64,000 nt of DNA from assembly GCA_051294375.1 (NCBI GenBank), contig CM119269.1:6371919-6435918 (forward strand), given 5' to 3'. This document shows positions 14,526 to 50,182 of this stretch, one piece after another. Each line of letters begins with the position of its first letter. Position 1 is the stretch's first letter. The notes beneath the pieces were generated by a model. It was not told where the DNA came from. It saw only the letters and a program-made list of their open reading frames with translations, and searched no databases. Source of the stretch: Paraspadella gotoi (taxonomy: Eukaryota; Chaetognatha). The translations under genes and the position numbers were made by a program.

Positions 14526-16243
14526 GAAATGGTTTTAATTTTCTTTTTTTACCTTTTATGCTTTTTAATTCTTTTCTCTCTTTTTTTTTAAAAAATAAGT
14601 CTCATAGCGAAGTTCGTTCGTTGCTTTTCGCTCGTTCGTTTCAGACTTTAAAAAAAAAAAAAACGTTTTATTGTTCTCTCTCGAATTTAGTCCCGATACT
14701 CGATGGAAGTGTCTCCGTCGTTTCAAAACTCTCGAATTTATATTCTATTTTATTTTTTTTTATTATTATTATTCCGACGAATAATTTGCCGTCTTTCAAA
14801 TATATATTTTAAACTCGACAAGCGTTATTACAATTTATACAATGAACACGCGAAAAAAACCGCGATTTTATTTTTATTTTATTTTCGTGATTCAGTATTT
14901 TTTTTTTTTTGCGCTCTTGAGTCTTGCCCCATATCTCTCTGGTCGTAGATTGTTTCTTAATCTTATTATAAGAATATAAAATTTCTTTTAATCATTTTCT
15001 GTTTAGTCATTTTGCCCGTTTGAAATAGCTCATAGTCATACTGGCTCTTAGCTCTCAGCATCAAGGTTCAAGTATATTTAGAGGTTAATTTCTACAATTA
15101 ATTGAAAACAGAGGTTGGGTTGGATGTATTTACATTACAAGATATGCGGTTGACAATTAATTCGAAGAATGAGACACGCAGTAAAACGATCATGCAACTT
15201 AGATGGACGTGGAGAGAAAGAATACCGAGCGGAACGTAAAAAAATGTCGCGTCTCGCTGGTTTTTTTTTGCTGCGGAAAAAAGGAAAGTTTTTGTCCCAA
15301 ATGATAGAAAATGATACGAAAATCATGAGATGCCCAATATATTTCGTGAATTAAAAAGTAAGAAATAAATATTAAATAAATCGTATCAACGTTTTAACTT
15401 CGGAATCGTCGCAACTGCCAGATTTAAATATTGAAATCTTTTTTTTTAAATATAAATAATAATTTTTCACGTTTGTTTTCGTTCAATTTTTTTTTCTTCT
15501 GAATTTCCTCGGTTAACAGTACGACTGCAGTTACGGCTCCGACCTGTTCAAATATCCTGACTAGAACATGAAGACGAGGAACAATGGCTATTGTATTATC
15601 GCGATCACAAAATCTAGGAAAAAAGAAAATGCTCTTTGTGTTTTCGAATATTTGATTTAAATCAGTTCTTTAACATTTGGCATATTTTTTTCCCTTTCAA
15701 ACTCCTCGTCGGGAGGGAAAAATCATGATGCAACGCGAGTTTTTGCGTCCGATCAAGAACGTCACCATCGATTGCGTATCACGTTTCTGACGTCATTTTT
15801 ACTCTTAAAGCGTATCACAAGGTTTTTTGTTTTTTTTAAACGAAGAACACCCCTCCCCCCAACTTGGAGGTCGGGGTGGTCGGCGAGAAGTGGGCGTTGA
15901 GTTGGATCGTAGGGATGGAAGGAGGATGTGAGGCGGAGTGATGGAGATCATGATTGGGCGGGAAGATGGCAAATTGGAGAAATGGGGGGGAGGGGAGGGC
16001 CGGGTGAGTACCGAGTAGTGACTGTAGTCTCTCTTCGATCCTTGATCTCGCCGCATTAATTTCCGCGAAATCCTTGGATCGAGTAATCGTCTTTTCGCCT
16101 CTTTTGCGCTTTGGGAAAAGATCGATTCTCGCTCTCGTTCCGCTTTCGAATCCAAGTTCCGCTGATGGAAAAATTTTTTTTTTATTTGATCAAAATACGT
16201 TTGGCATCGACTGCAAAATCCGAAAACGAAATGAGCGACTGAC
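14526..16243. other. Beta-tubulin 3' flank and spacer
   Basis: AT-rich DNA with poly-T and poly-A runs follows the tubulin stop. It presumably contains the tubulin 3' UTR and, on the opposite strand, the 3' part of the Dpr-like gene. A - strand frame stays open from the Dpr C-terminal exon down to 15805, but it is Arg/Ser/Pro-rich and unlike a GPI-protein tail, so I do not extend the gene into it. No other gene is visible. Confidence 0.4.
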
Positions 16244-35960
<19,717 letters not shown>

Positions 35961-36142
35961 CTAAACAAAATCACAAATAACTGAGACTGAGTATTGTAAA
36001 AAATTATAAATACGGAGGTATACAAAACTCTTATGCTACTTGATAAAATAATTGAAAATATTGCCGCGAAACGTATCGTAATTAATTATAAATTATAAAA
36101 AAAGTATTACGATCAACTATCATGGCTTCTACATTTCATTTT

Positions 36143-36591
36143 TTCGAATTCACAGATTCACATCCACTCCCGTCCCCCCACAGGCTCCCCCTTCTCACAC
36201 CTGGACTTGAAGCAACAACTTGAGGCGTGTCACCGAAGCGTGGCATCGGCCCCGTGGGTTCCAGCATCATGTCGCCGGCACCCGGCCCCCCGGGGATTCG
36301 CATGGGCCCGTTAGGCCCCCCTACGACCCCGGGGGGACCGAGGCTCTTGACTTGAGGATCGCTCGAGCGCTTGAAGAGTTCCGGTGGCCGGTCGGCCGAG
36401 CGCTTGAGGGTCTCGGGCTTTTGGGGCAAAGGGTGGGAGGCGCGGGTGAAGACTGTCGGGGAGAAGGGGGTGGGTGTTGACCGAAGAGGCGGTTTGGAGG
36501 CGTAAGGGAGGAAAAGGGCGGAAAAGGGGAGAAAGAAAAATAAATATTGAAACGTTGAAAAATGATTAAAAAGGTGTGACGATTCATTCAT
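36143..36591 (-). other. Candidate Gly/Pro-rich plus Cys-rich exon, copy 2
   Basis: The - strand frame gives 'LGPPGVVGGPNGPMRIPGGP' followed by 'GAGDMMLEPTGPMPRFG'. It then departs from the Cys-rich frame seen in copy 1 because of indels. It lies just upstream, in transcript direction, of the Dpr-like exon 35911-35960, so it could be a 5' exon of that gene or a separate extracellular protein. I see no donor matching the phase needed for the Dpr exon. Confidence 0.35.
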
Positions 36592-36769
36592 TCCACGAAA
36601 AATCCATTTTAATCTCGTAAAATTCTATAGGGAGTTGACGCTCTGACTTCCGGTCCTCACAATTTTTTCTCCGGTAGTGGGAAGGAGAGGGTGGGGCAGG
36701 GCGGAAAGGTAATTTCTTTGTTTGACTATTCTAAATGATTTTTAAAGTTGTGGAAGTGGAGAGGTTCGA

Positions 36770-36828
<59 letters not shown>

Positions 36829-37180
36829 GGCGGACCGGCGATAGAATCACACCGCCTCAAATCCGCAAATCCCCATTGGTTCAGCAGTTGTTCCATCCAT
36901 CCCCGCGTTGGCTTAGCGTTACGCTACTATTGTAACCGCGTCACTGGCAGGAGCGATATTAAAATTGACTTTGGAAAACGAAAAATGCGTAAACCATGAA
37001 AAAATCGATTACTTATGACCCAATATGTACATATTTGAACCGCAGCTGCAAGCTTTCGCATAGGGCCGCACCAGGGCGCCGTTGGAGGGCGCCGCTTTAA
37101 GAGCGCCGTGAAGAAGTGCCATTCGATGTTGAGCGCAGAATCTCAGCATCTTAACCAGTGACTCTCACCGGAAGTCAAGG

Positions 37181-37222
<42 letters not shown>

Positions 37223-37398
37223 TCCCCCTTTACCCTCTGGCGGAGAAAGGCGGAGGCTTCAATATGCAAATTTAATTGAGTCTGCGGGACTTAAGACGCT
37301 TAGAAGTGGCTTTGGCCCCAGAGTTAACGAGACAAGATTCCGGATCGAACGTTCGCCCGCTTTTCATTTTCAGTCTAGTCTCTCTCTCTGACTCTCTC

Positions 37399-37446
<48 letters not shown>

Positions 37447-38008
37447 TGCGATCAATTTTCGACCTTAAACGATAGCCATTTTGATAATTAATATAACTGA
37501 GAGTTGATATTTTATGAACTCTAATATTTAATTAATTTATGTTGTGAGGTGAGCGGCGATGAGCGGTGAAGTGACTGGTTCACGAGCCCTCAGATGAAAA
37601 TTAGTCTCATTAATCATGAACGCAAATCGCAACTGTGAACATCGCAAACAGCAGCGAACAGCAATCAGCAGCAACGATGACGGGCGACGTCACATTGACT
37701 TTGACGATCGCAGCTGTGAATATCGGAAAAGAAGATGATTACAAATATAATTAAATATAGAAATATATTTGTGATATTAATTATTATAAGTACATTGGTC
37801 TTCTTGGGAGAGAAATAATTAAATATCGAGAATAACTGTCAGGTAATATTGGACAAAAAAGAGAAGGATGAGGAAGAGGAGAAAAGCAGTTGAGAGAAGA
37901 AAGAAGAAGAAGAGGAAGAGGAAAGAAGAAGAAGAAGAAGAAGAAGAAAGAAGAAGAAGAAGAAGAGAAGAAGAGAAGAGAAGAAGAGAAGAAGAAGAAG
38001 AAGAAGAA

Positions 38009-38049
<41 letters not shown>

Positions 38050-38524
38050 AAAAGGACAGGAAAGTCAAACAGTAAAAAAGAAGGAAAGGAAATTAAAAGA
38101 CAAGGTTTTAAAATTGTTCGAGCGAGCACGTATGATGATGATTGCTGCTTTATTTGAAAATTTTGAGCAAGACTGGTTTTTCCCGAATATGATGGAAAAG
38201 TAATTAAAAAGTAAGTGAAAAAAAGCTGCCGAGCTGAGTTATATTTTCCTTCTTTCTCTATTTGTTTCATTTCTTTTTTATTTTATCTTTAAATATTATA
38301 ATTCAAATTTTTGTACGGTTCATTGAAGTTACTACAACGTCATTTAATGTTCAATGTAAACACAAAATAAGTTAAAACATATTTATTTCATTTATTGTTT
38401 TCAAATGTTAATTGTACAAAACATCTCAAAAATTCAAATTTTTAAACTGTGATTTATTCTTCCAATTTTGAAACAATCAAGCAAAAAAGGTTCCATCGGG
38501 TGTTGACCGCCCGAAGACAAGCGA

Positions 38525-39335
38525 TCAAGCAAAGGGCTCTATGGGGTATTGACCGCCAAACCTGGCCATCTTGCCGTTGATCGGACCCACAAAGAACTTG
38601 TCAGACTCCATGAAGGCTTTCATCTTGGGCTCGTCCAACATGCGTTGATGGTAAGCCTTCAGCTTTGGAAACGCATCCAGGCATCCGGGTTTAAATAGCT
38701 GATGGACGTCGAACATCTCGAAGAAAATAAAGTCGGCCCAAGTGATGCTCTCTCCTGCCATCCAGGGATGGTCGCCGAGGTACTTCTCAAAAGGCTCCAA
38801 CTTCTTGACAAGAGCTTCAACGTACTTGGTCGCCTCTTCCGAGAAATCCCCTTCGCCGGAGCCGTAGCAAAGTTGGACCCAACCAGAGCGGAAATCGATT
38901 ATCTGCTCTGCAGCGAGGTCGCAGCTGGGGGGAATTGAAACAATTTCCATTGATAGATTCATTAATAAAATAAATATTCATTTTAAATTTTACAATTAGT
39001 AATTGTGTATCTTGTATACCCCAACAGCTCAACCCTCCCTTCTCTGACCGGTCCTTCTCCGCATCAGTCTTGCCCAACATATCGTATTTTCGCGCCAAGT
39101 GGCGCAAAATGGCGCAGCTTTGAGTCAGCACCACGTCGCCGTTCTTGTAATAAGGCAGATTCGGGAAATCTAGACCGAGGTTGAACTTTTCCTTCGTCCA
39201 AGCGGCGGGACTAAACTCAGGACCGTCGGTCACATCGTATCGGACGTCTTCGAAATCCTCGCCCGCGTAGCCCAGCAGCATGCGGATCGGCTGCGCCAGA
39301 CCGCGTATTTTCCAGTAGCCCAACGTGGATGGCAT
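38525..39335 (-). CDS. Mu-class glutathione S-transferase, 2 exons, intact
   Basis: Exon 1 is 39049-39335 and exon 2 is 38525-38924, giving 687 nt and 228 residues. The N-terminal thioredoxin-like domain starts 'LGYWKIRGLAQPIRMLLGYA' with the catalytic Tyr at residue 7. Glutathione-site motifs are 'FPNLPYY' and 'QSCAILRHLARKY'. The helical C-terminal domain follows, with 'FIFFEMFDVHQLF' and a C-terminus ending PIEPFA. Mu-class GSTs conjugate glutathione to electrophiles in the cytosol; in mites they form large families linked to detoxification, including of acaricides. The donor (CG|GTCAGA) and acceptor (CCCCCAG) keep the frame. A 228-residue length is slightly above the usual ~218. The gene is presumably single here, because the second copy at 32069 lies in the probable contig overlap. 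Confidence 0.9.
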
Positions 39336-39529
39336 GATGGATATAGAGATAGAGAAAGATTGAGAGAGAGACGACGCGAAAATCTAGAGGACTGGCGATG
39401 GAAAAGGAGGGAAGATTTGATTTTGAATTTTCTTTATATATATATATCGATGAAAAACGGTGAACACAACAGGTAAATTTGAATGCAATAAAATACAATG
39501 TTCAATAAAAACGATAAAATAAGTTATAA

Positions 39530-40131
39530 CAAAAATTATGTTGGAGTGCGTGGGTATCTTTTGGAGCGAAGATTACCATCATTTTTATAGTTGTAATGAC
39601 ATTTCATTTTTATAGTTTTTTCTCGGAGATCGTAAAACGTTTATAACTTTCGCCAAAAAGCCGATAAGAATGCTATGAAACTCCGGATCGAAATTCTCTT
39701 CAATTTAACTGGTTCATCGACCGGTTTTTTCTCTCGTGTTCAATGACTAAAGAAACAAGGCGATGAAAAAAAAAAATACTGTCTGAAAGTTTGAATGACG
39801 TGTCATGTCTGAATATTTGGATTTGAGGAAAAAAACTATACCGCTGATTACAACCTTCAATCAGTCGCGTCGTTTTATTAGTCGTCTCTCTTAAGCAAAA
39901 GTGTCATCAAATTTTCTTTCTGTCTTTCGTATTTCTCTTTGCCTTTTTCCCATAAGAACTCCGATAACTCGAGATTTATAGGATCGAACCTTTTTCCATA
40001 ACGCTTTTCAAACTAAAAAGGGTTTTGGTGGAGTCGCGTTTCTACGTGACTAAAAATTTGACAATATCGAGAGTATCCAAACATGAGAGGATTAAGATTT
40101 ATTTTTTTACATGTATCTGAACATTAGTAAA
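39530..40131. other. Upstream flank of the GST, no gene seen
   Basis: AT-rich DNA. No TATA box, domain-bearing frame or repeat could be assigned. Confidence 0.3.
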
Positions 40132-40757
40132 TACAGTGTGTCCCAATGGTACTGTCGGTTAAGTTTTACATATTGTGCGGAACTGCGTTATTAAATGTTA
40201 TTTCTGAGATAACAATGTCAAAGATAAGTTCTTACCATTTATGATACTATATTTTGAATTCAATTTTTCTCAATTTTTCTTTGCAGAACATTCAATTTAA
40301 ATGAGTCCTCATTTCTCAATTTTTTCAATTTTTAGATAATTTTTTTTGTTTAGAATAAATTTTATTAAAAAAAATCATGTAAAAAAAAGATATAAATTAT
40401 AAATTTTAATTTTGTATAAAATAAGTGCATTAATAAAAATAAATAACAAATATTAAAAAAAAATAAAAAAGTTGATAAAAATTTTAATTTTATTATTTCA
40501 ATAGTATGAAAAATATTTACTAAATATTAAAAATTATATAAAGTAAGAATTTTTTAAAAAAAATCTATGAAAATTTTATACCATTTGCTTTATGTAATAA
40601 ATACAGGAGTTTGCTTGGTTAAATTTTTAAAATTTAGGTATCCTATAAAATGATCCATACTTGTGCGCATATTCATTATAATGAATTAAAGTTTTTTCGA
40701 TCTGGTATAGGAGCAGTAAGCTTTTCTTAACAGACAGCACCATTTGGACACACTGTA
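40132..40757. mobile_element. Tc1/mariner-type non-autonomous element (MITE)
   Basis: Terminal inverted repeats of 32 bp lie at 40132-40163 and 40726-40757: 'TACAGTGTGTCCCAATGGT' against 'TACAGTGTGTCCAAATGGT', with 28 of 32 positions matching overall. The element is bounded by TA at both ends, the target duplication of Tc1/mariner elements. The 560-bp interior is AT-rich and has no transposase frame, so the copy is non-autonomous. It would need a partner transposase from elsewhere in the genome. Confidence 0.75.
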
Positions 40758-41600
40758 CAACACAATTGTATTGACTTTCTTAAAATTACAATTTAAGGGA
40801 TCATTAACAACCGGTTTGCGATGTAGACGCCTACAAGATTATGTTTTAAGGTTTTCTTTTGAAATACTTCTAGTCAGGAAAACTCGATTGTCAAGAATAC
40901 AGTGGAATCGAATTATAGCAAAAGGTGTTCGTCTCGTTTGAGAGAAAAGAAAAACCAACAAAGTAGGGGGGGGGAAATTAAGCAAGATCAGAAAGAAGAT
41001 TATGGAAAAGAGAAACACGGACAGGAAAATCTAAAGTAGGGAGAAAGACTTAAATTGCGTTAAATGGAAACGACGTGAAACAAGAGAAGAGAGTAACAGA
41101 AAGAAAAAAAAAAGAGTAAATCGCATCGAAGAAATGAGGAACGGGAGTTAACTAGGAAACTTATCAGCGAGGGATGTAATATGATGTTTATAACTTTTTA
41201 TTTTGCATTTGAAAATTTGATTTAACAATAAAAAAAATAGTTTCAAGTGATCCGAGAAAAGAAAGTGAGTGACGGAGAGGTAAAGAGAAAAGAGGCTAGT
41301 GGCGATTATGAAGGAAAACAAGGAAAAACTTCATGGGATTCAACTCGACTACAAAACCAACAAGAAGGAGAATAATAAAAACAACATAAACAACAACAAA
41401 AATAACCTCAGACTAAAATAATAGAAAAAAAAAATTAACAAACAGCAATTATCATAAAAGCAAAACAAAAACCAATAAAGACAAAAACAAAAAAAAAACC
41501 CAGCAATACAACCACAACGACAACGATCACAAAAACAACAATATAAGCAACAAAAAAAAAAACAACAACGATCACAAGAACAACAACGACGACGAGCGCC
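40758..41600. other. A-rich spacer
   Basis: Purine-rich and then A/C-rich sequence (CAA-type runs at 41380-41580). No gene signal was found. Confidence 0.3.
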
Positions 41601-41617
41601 GAGAGCTTCTTTCGCAG

Positions 41618-41866
41618 GTGGCGCGACTCGGCGGTGAGGATTCGAGCAAATGCGTCGGATACAACGGAAGTAAACAACCCGGAGGGAAAGCAGGGGGCGG
41701 CGGCGACGGCGGCAGCGGCTGCGGCGGCAGCGGCGGTGGAGGCGGCAAAGAGGAGGCGGCGGCGATGACAAAGACTGAGGAGGCGACGCTATTACGGGAA
41801 CCGGTGTCAGTGGTGGCGCCAGCGGCTGTGACGGCGGCGGCGGCGGCGGCGGCGGCGGGAAAGTGA
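41618..41866. repeat. GGC/GCG-rich block
   Basis: A GC-rich block of imperfect GGC units (41695-41860) would encode Gly, Ala or Pro runs depending on frame. It could be a CpG island or a low-complexity first exon. The + strand is G-rich enough to form G-quadruplexes. No splice-supported frame was found. Confidence 0.5.
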
Positions 41867-41951
41867 GACAAGAAAAAAAATTATGTTTCACTCTTAACTT
41901 CTCTTCTAATTTCTGTCACGGATTAAATCTCGTCACGGAAATTCTTGCCGC

Positions 41952-42040
41952 AGCCGCCGCATCCGCTTCAGCCGCCGCATCCGCTTCAGCCGCCGCGTCC
42001 GCTTCAGCCGCCGCATCCGCTTCAGCCGCCGCAGCCGTCG
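41952..42040. repeat. 18-bp minisatellite
   Basis: Four to five tandem units of 'gcatccgcttcagccgcc', one unit with a G for an A. The + frame would read Ala-Ser-Ala repeats. No adjoining exon structure supports translation. Confidence 0.85.
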
Positions 42041-42069
42041 CAGTACGACTGTCTCCTACGCGTTACGTT

Positions 42070-42127
42070 GGAGACAGAGTTGCAAGACCCTCGCTAACAT
42101 CCGACCTCGTCTTCCAACTGAGCCACC
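42070..42127 (-). mobile_element. Possible degenerate tRNA-like (SINE head) fragment
   Basis: The - strand has a perfect box A-like string 'TGGCTCAGTTGG' at 42115-42126, then ~30 bases later 'GGGTCTTGCAAC', a poor box B. Such heads are typical of tRNA-derived SINEs, but the T-arm does not pair well, so it is not a functional tRNA. Confidence 0.3.
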
Positions 42128-43467
42128 TTCTCTAACTCCGATCACCTCAGCTTCCACTACGACCACTCCCTTTTCTACATCTGACTAGAAACCACTAGAG
42201 TGAAGTGAAAGTTTGGAATCAAAATTTAACAGTTTAGCATTTTAAATATAGTTTTTTTTATTTTTTCAATTTATTTTTACGTAATCTGAATTTTTTAAAA
42301 AGGAAAATACTTTCTTTTCTCTACTTTTTGCAACGAATCCAAATCCTTCACTAATGTAAAAATTTTAAAAATAATTTTTATGGGTTTTTATTCTTAAATT
42401 CTATATGCTAGATTTTAATTTCATAAAATATTATTATTTTCACGTTACTCTAGTCTAATAACCACCCCCTTCTCCCCTTTCCCACCCAACCACAAAGTTC
42501 CACCACAACAACCCCTCTTCCGCCTTCAACCCCACCATCCCACCGCGACCACCTCCAACATCCAACCACCCCCCTCCAATCCACCCTCCACCCTATTAGA
42601 ATCTTCTCTTTTCAAATCGTCATCTTCTTTTTCTTCCCCAAATAAATCTGCAGAGATTTTCGAATCTCGATGTATACGCAAATCTTTTTTCTTCCTTTTT
42701 TTTTCTTCTCATAATCGCATTAGAGTCGCAGATGCAATTTTCCTCTCTTTTCCTTTTTCCTCAAGACGCAATGAGACGTAATTTTTTTTTGGTCGCTCTG
42801 TCTGACTGACTGTTGGTAGATATTATATCAAAAGGTTGAGCGAAACGCTAAAAAGTTGGTTATGTATATTAGTATTAAAACAAATAAAAAGAAGAGCATC
42901 AGGAAAGAAAATAAAACTATGCTATTACAATTATGATATTATTCGATGAAAATTTAAAAAAAAACCTTTAATAAAGAAAAGTAGGGTTAATGTTTGTACG
43001 GATTTTTAATAATTTGGAAAGAGCCGCTACAAATTGAACCTTAAAAAAACTTTTTTTTTTAATAATTTTTTTTCTTTCTCATCCTTTAATATTTTTTTAC
43101 AGTTTCTTTGTCTGCTTTCTGATTTTCCCCCCATTTTTGTGTTTTTTTTTGTGTTTTTTTTTTTTTTATTAATTCTATTTTAATGTCGGAATTTCTTCGT
43201 GTTTTGCACTGATAGTCGAAAAATGTGAAAAGAGGACGACGACGACGACAACGACGATGATGATAACCAAGACGCCGACAGCAATACAGAAGACAACCAA
43301 TCTTTGTCAACAAACAAGAAGATGGTGATGTCTGTAAACAGTCGCAGATGTTTTCATACACCATAGATTACCGAATATTGTTCTCCGTTTTCCCCGGCAA
43401 TGCGATTTTTGTCTATGTGTGTCTTTATTGTCCTTAAAAGATAAAACCGACGACGACGACGACGACG
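42128..43467. other. AT-rich and C/A-rich spacer
   Basis: A strongly C/A-skewed patch lies at about 42460-42600; the rest is AT-rich with poly-T runs. No gene was identified. Confidence 0.3.
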
Positions 43468-43477
43468 NNNNNNNNNN
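43468..43477. other. Assembly gap (10 N) inside a (CGA)n run
   Basis: A GAC/CGA trinucleotide run flanks the N block on both sides, so repeat length here is unresolved. Confidence 1.
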
Positions 43478-43642
43478 CGACGACGGTCCAGTCACGCCCA
43501 TGATCGAGGGGCGCGGAATTCCGGCGAATCCATTATGCAAATGAAGGCATTACTCTTAATCTCGTGGGAACGAGGCCTGAAAATAACCGATAAACGAATT
43601 TTTTTAAAACCCGAAATTGACAGTTTTTTCTCCTAGAGTTAA

Positions 43643-43650
<8 letters not shown>

Positions 43651-43715
<65 letters not shown>

Positions 43716-43731
43716 TTAATAATAATAATTT
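43651..43731. repeat. (AAT)n microsatellite
   Basis: About 80 bp of near-perfect AAT repeat. Confidence 0.95.
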
Positions 43732-44157
43732 TTGTATTTGTTTTATCAATTCATATATTCTCTCTTTAGTTTTTATTATATTTATTGTTGCTTGCTTACT
43801 TTTATTGTCTCCCGTAAGAAACATAAAACATACCTCAAATTTGAATCCCTGATTCTAAATCTCTCTCTCTCTCTCTTTGCACTTTTCCACCACGCATCCT
43901 TAGTCAAATTTTAGCGACATCAAATACGCGACTCAAAGAAAAGCAAGAAGGTAAGAATAAAGCGCTGAAACCAAATACCAAAAAAATTAAAAAATGGCAG
44001 AAAAGTTCACAAAAAGCGATAAAAAATGAATATAAAAATAAAAAATAAATAAATAAAGCAAAGAAACTGTTTTCTCGCTTCTCCGACCTCAAGAAAGAAA
44101 GCGGCGAGAAATTTCGTCTATCGGTTTATCGGTTTATTATTCCCGTCTCGTGGGAAA

Positions 44158-44158
<1 letters not shown>

Positions 44159-44218
<60 letters not shown>

Positions 44219-44223
44219 TTCTC
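44159..44223. repeat. (CT)n microsatellite
   Basis: About 65 bp of CT repeat with a few T interruptions. Confidence 0.9.
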
Positions 44224-45004
44224 CTTTCCTTCCAACGCAGACTTTTTTAAAATCAATATTTTTTATTAAAACCCTCGACTCAAGACTCGAGAGTCGAGCA
44301 ATCTCGCTTGGATCCAGATGCCCTTTTGTCGGATCCGCGATTTCACAAGTCGCTTTCATCGCCCTCTCTCGTCTGTGACAGAAAATCTCGTAAATAAAGA
44401 TGTTCTCTATTTTTTTTTGATTGACGATTTCATTTGTCTCATCGATCTCCATTTCTCGATGTCATTTTGTTTGTTCGTTGTTGAATTCAGATTGACTTCT
44501 GTTTGATTCGCTATTGCAATTACGCAATGTAGCCTGTTCAAAGTCATAGTTATTTGAAAAAAAGGATAATTTTTGTTTTAATTTTACAATTGAAATCTAA
44601 ACTCCCTCTATCGTAATCGCCCTAAAGTCTCCTAGAATCCAGATGCTATCTTGTTTATTCATCGACTTCATCCCATTCGGATCTCGCCTCCTTTTAAAAT
44701 TTACGCTCCTTCGGCTCACAACTGCCAACCCCCAGACCTCTCCTTACCTTTTTCTCACAATCACAGACTAAACAATAATCATCAAGGTGATTGTCACGTC
44801 CTCTCCTCGTCTCCAGCAATCATCGACCAATCTTCCAATCACAGGCTACATTTTCTTTACTACTGCCCCCTTCCGGACCCCTAACCCCTCCACATCCCCT
44901 GTCTCTCCCGGTCACCTCTTCCACACCAACGACCTCTAGAAACGTCAACAGCTCAACTCCGACGCGCAGCTGAGAGCAAATCGAAGGAAACAAAATGTCA
45001 AGAT

Positions 45005-45310
45005 GACGAAGACGTCGTCGTCATCGTCGTCGTCATCTTCGTCGACGTCGTCGTCATCTTCGTCGTCGTCATCGTCGACGTCGTCGTCATCGTCATCTTC
45101 GTCGTCGTCATCGTCGTCGTCGTCATCTTCGTCGTCTTAATCGTCTGGTTTATCGTCCTTCGTTAAAAAATTAACGTCGGCGTCGTAAACATCAAAGTCG
45201 TCGTCATATCGTCCTTTCTATTGTCGTCGTTTTCGTCGTCGTCGTTATCTTCTACGTCTTGATTTTTGTCGTCGTCGTCTTGGTAGTCATCGTCGTCGTC
45301 GTCGTCTTCC
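45005..45310. repeat. TCG/TCA trinucleotide array
   Basis: Long imperfect array of GTC, ATC and TTC trinucleotides. A related GAC/GAT array lies at 45697-45780. Open frames through them are low-complexity Ser/Asp runs. Confidence 0.9.
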
Positions 45311-45784
45311 TCGTCGTTCGCGAAATGGGAAAATCTCTGGCAATGAAGAGAAAATCACGATTTCATTTCCCTCGGTTCGTGCATCGGGAGGCAAGCATGC
45401 TTGGTGGCTGGGACGTGTAGAGCTTAGAGGGGTAGTCGCTAGACGGTGCACATCGTCCACAAAGTCAATGGAACAAAAAAGATAATAAAGAAAAATTAAA
45501 GAGAAAGCGACAGTTGACAAGATGTTACTGATGAGAGAAAAAAATTAAGTTATGCAAAAAAAATTCTATTAAAAGCATTATTTTAGAAATTATCTAATTT
45601 AATTTAGAAATTACTGTAATTACTGTAATTATATATTTGTAATTTAAAAAGTCACAATAATGATGATGACATTAAAAAGAATCTTTTATGAAATGAAATG
45701 ACGATGAAGAGGACGCCGATGACGATGACGACGACGATAATGACGACGACGCCGACGACGATAATGACGACGACGACGACCCCA

Positions 45785-48231
<2,447 letters not shown>

Positions 48232-48864
48232 TCAGAGACAGAGATCAATTCCAGTGTGGTAAAAACCAACGGGGCGTTACCTTGGGCGTAGATCAAAAAT
48301 TTGAGGATAAAAGATCCGAATTTTGGTGAAATGAAGAATTTGACGTCTCGATCATTCTTCGATCCAGATTTCAGAGAATCCATTTTTGGTTTTTGGTTTT
48401 TGTTTTTCTCTTTTGTCTTTGTCCTTTTTTTTTTATTAACGAAGGCGCGCCTTCGCAAATTTATCCAAGTTTTTTTTTTAAGAATCAAAATGCGTTTCAG
48501 TTTATTTGTTTTTTGTTTTGTTTTTTTTTAGCGATTTTGTTTTTCGGTTTTGTTTTTGATTTATCTCGATCTTTCATTCGTTGGGAATCGCTTCGCCCCT
48601 CTAGCGGTCGACGTTCAGTGTTTTCTCGCGTCCGCCGTAACGAACCGCGCCCATCGTGGCGAGTTAGAGATGACGACGACGACGACGACGACGACGCAGA
48701 GGGAGAGCGAAGTCCAACCGTCAAAGGCCGAGAGATTTGCTCAATGTTTTCGTGGATTAGTAGAGAAATTGAATTAGAGTCGGACGAGGAGGGGAGACGA
48801 GGGCGGACGTAGAATCTGAGAAATAAATGAGCAAAACCCAGGGAATTAGAAAATGGGAAAAGAG

Positions 48865-49631
<767 letters not shown>

Positions 49632-50182
49632 TTGCTAATTGATTTATGACACACAAAACGAGTGGATAAGAAAACAGTAAATTATCGCTAAAAATAAAAA
49701 AGTTGACGGAAAAGCGCTCATGACGGCGACATAAAAAGGAAGAGGAAGAAACCAATAACAAAGAACAATGTCATTAACGATGACAGTAAGAACAATAAGG
49801 AGAACAATGAGATGAACATCAAAACATCGAAAAGGAAGAATGATGATTACGATGATGACGGTGATTACGATGATGATTTTTTTCGTTTTTTTTTTTTTTG
49901 GCGCCGAATCAAAATCCGCGCAAAAATGTAAAATTGTCGTCGTCATCGTCGTCGTTGTCTCATTTCCTCATTGTGGATTTGGCTGCGAAACTCGTCGTCG
50001 TCCTCTTCCGAGTTGTCGCTGCTCATAACTGCTTCATCTTCATTCACGGGGGAGGGGGGGGAGAGGGCTGAGCCATGTAGGGTAGGGGGGTGGAGACTGG
50101 GGAGGGACAGAACTACAAGACTCTTTGTCTTCCCCATCGCTTTTCTCCATCAGCTTTAATCGCATTTGCTCTTTTTTATCGG
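49632..50182. other. Spacer with GAT/GTC-type short repeats
   Basis: Contains short GATGAT and GTCGTC runs and a G-rich patch at 50047-50100. No gene signal. Confidence 0.3.

Noticed and set aside
15805-16243. Extension of the Dpr-like C-terminal exon by ~145 more residues
   Set aside because: After the hydrophobic tail the frame becomes Arg/Ser/Pro low complexity, unlike GPI-anchored Dpr proteins. A splice donor or an error is more likely.
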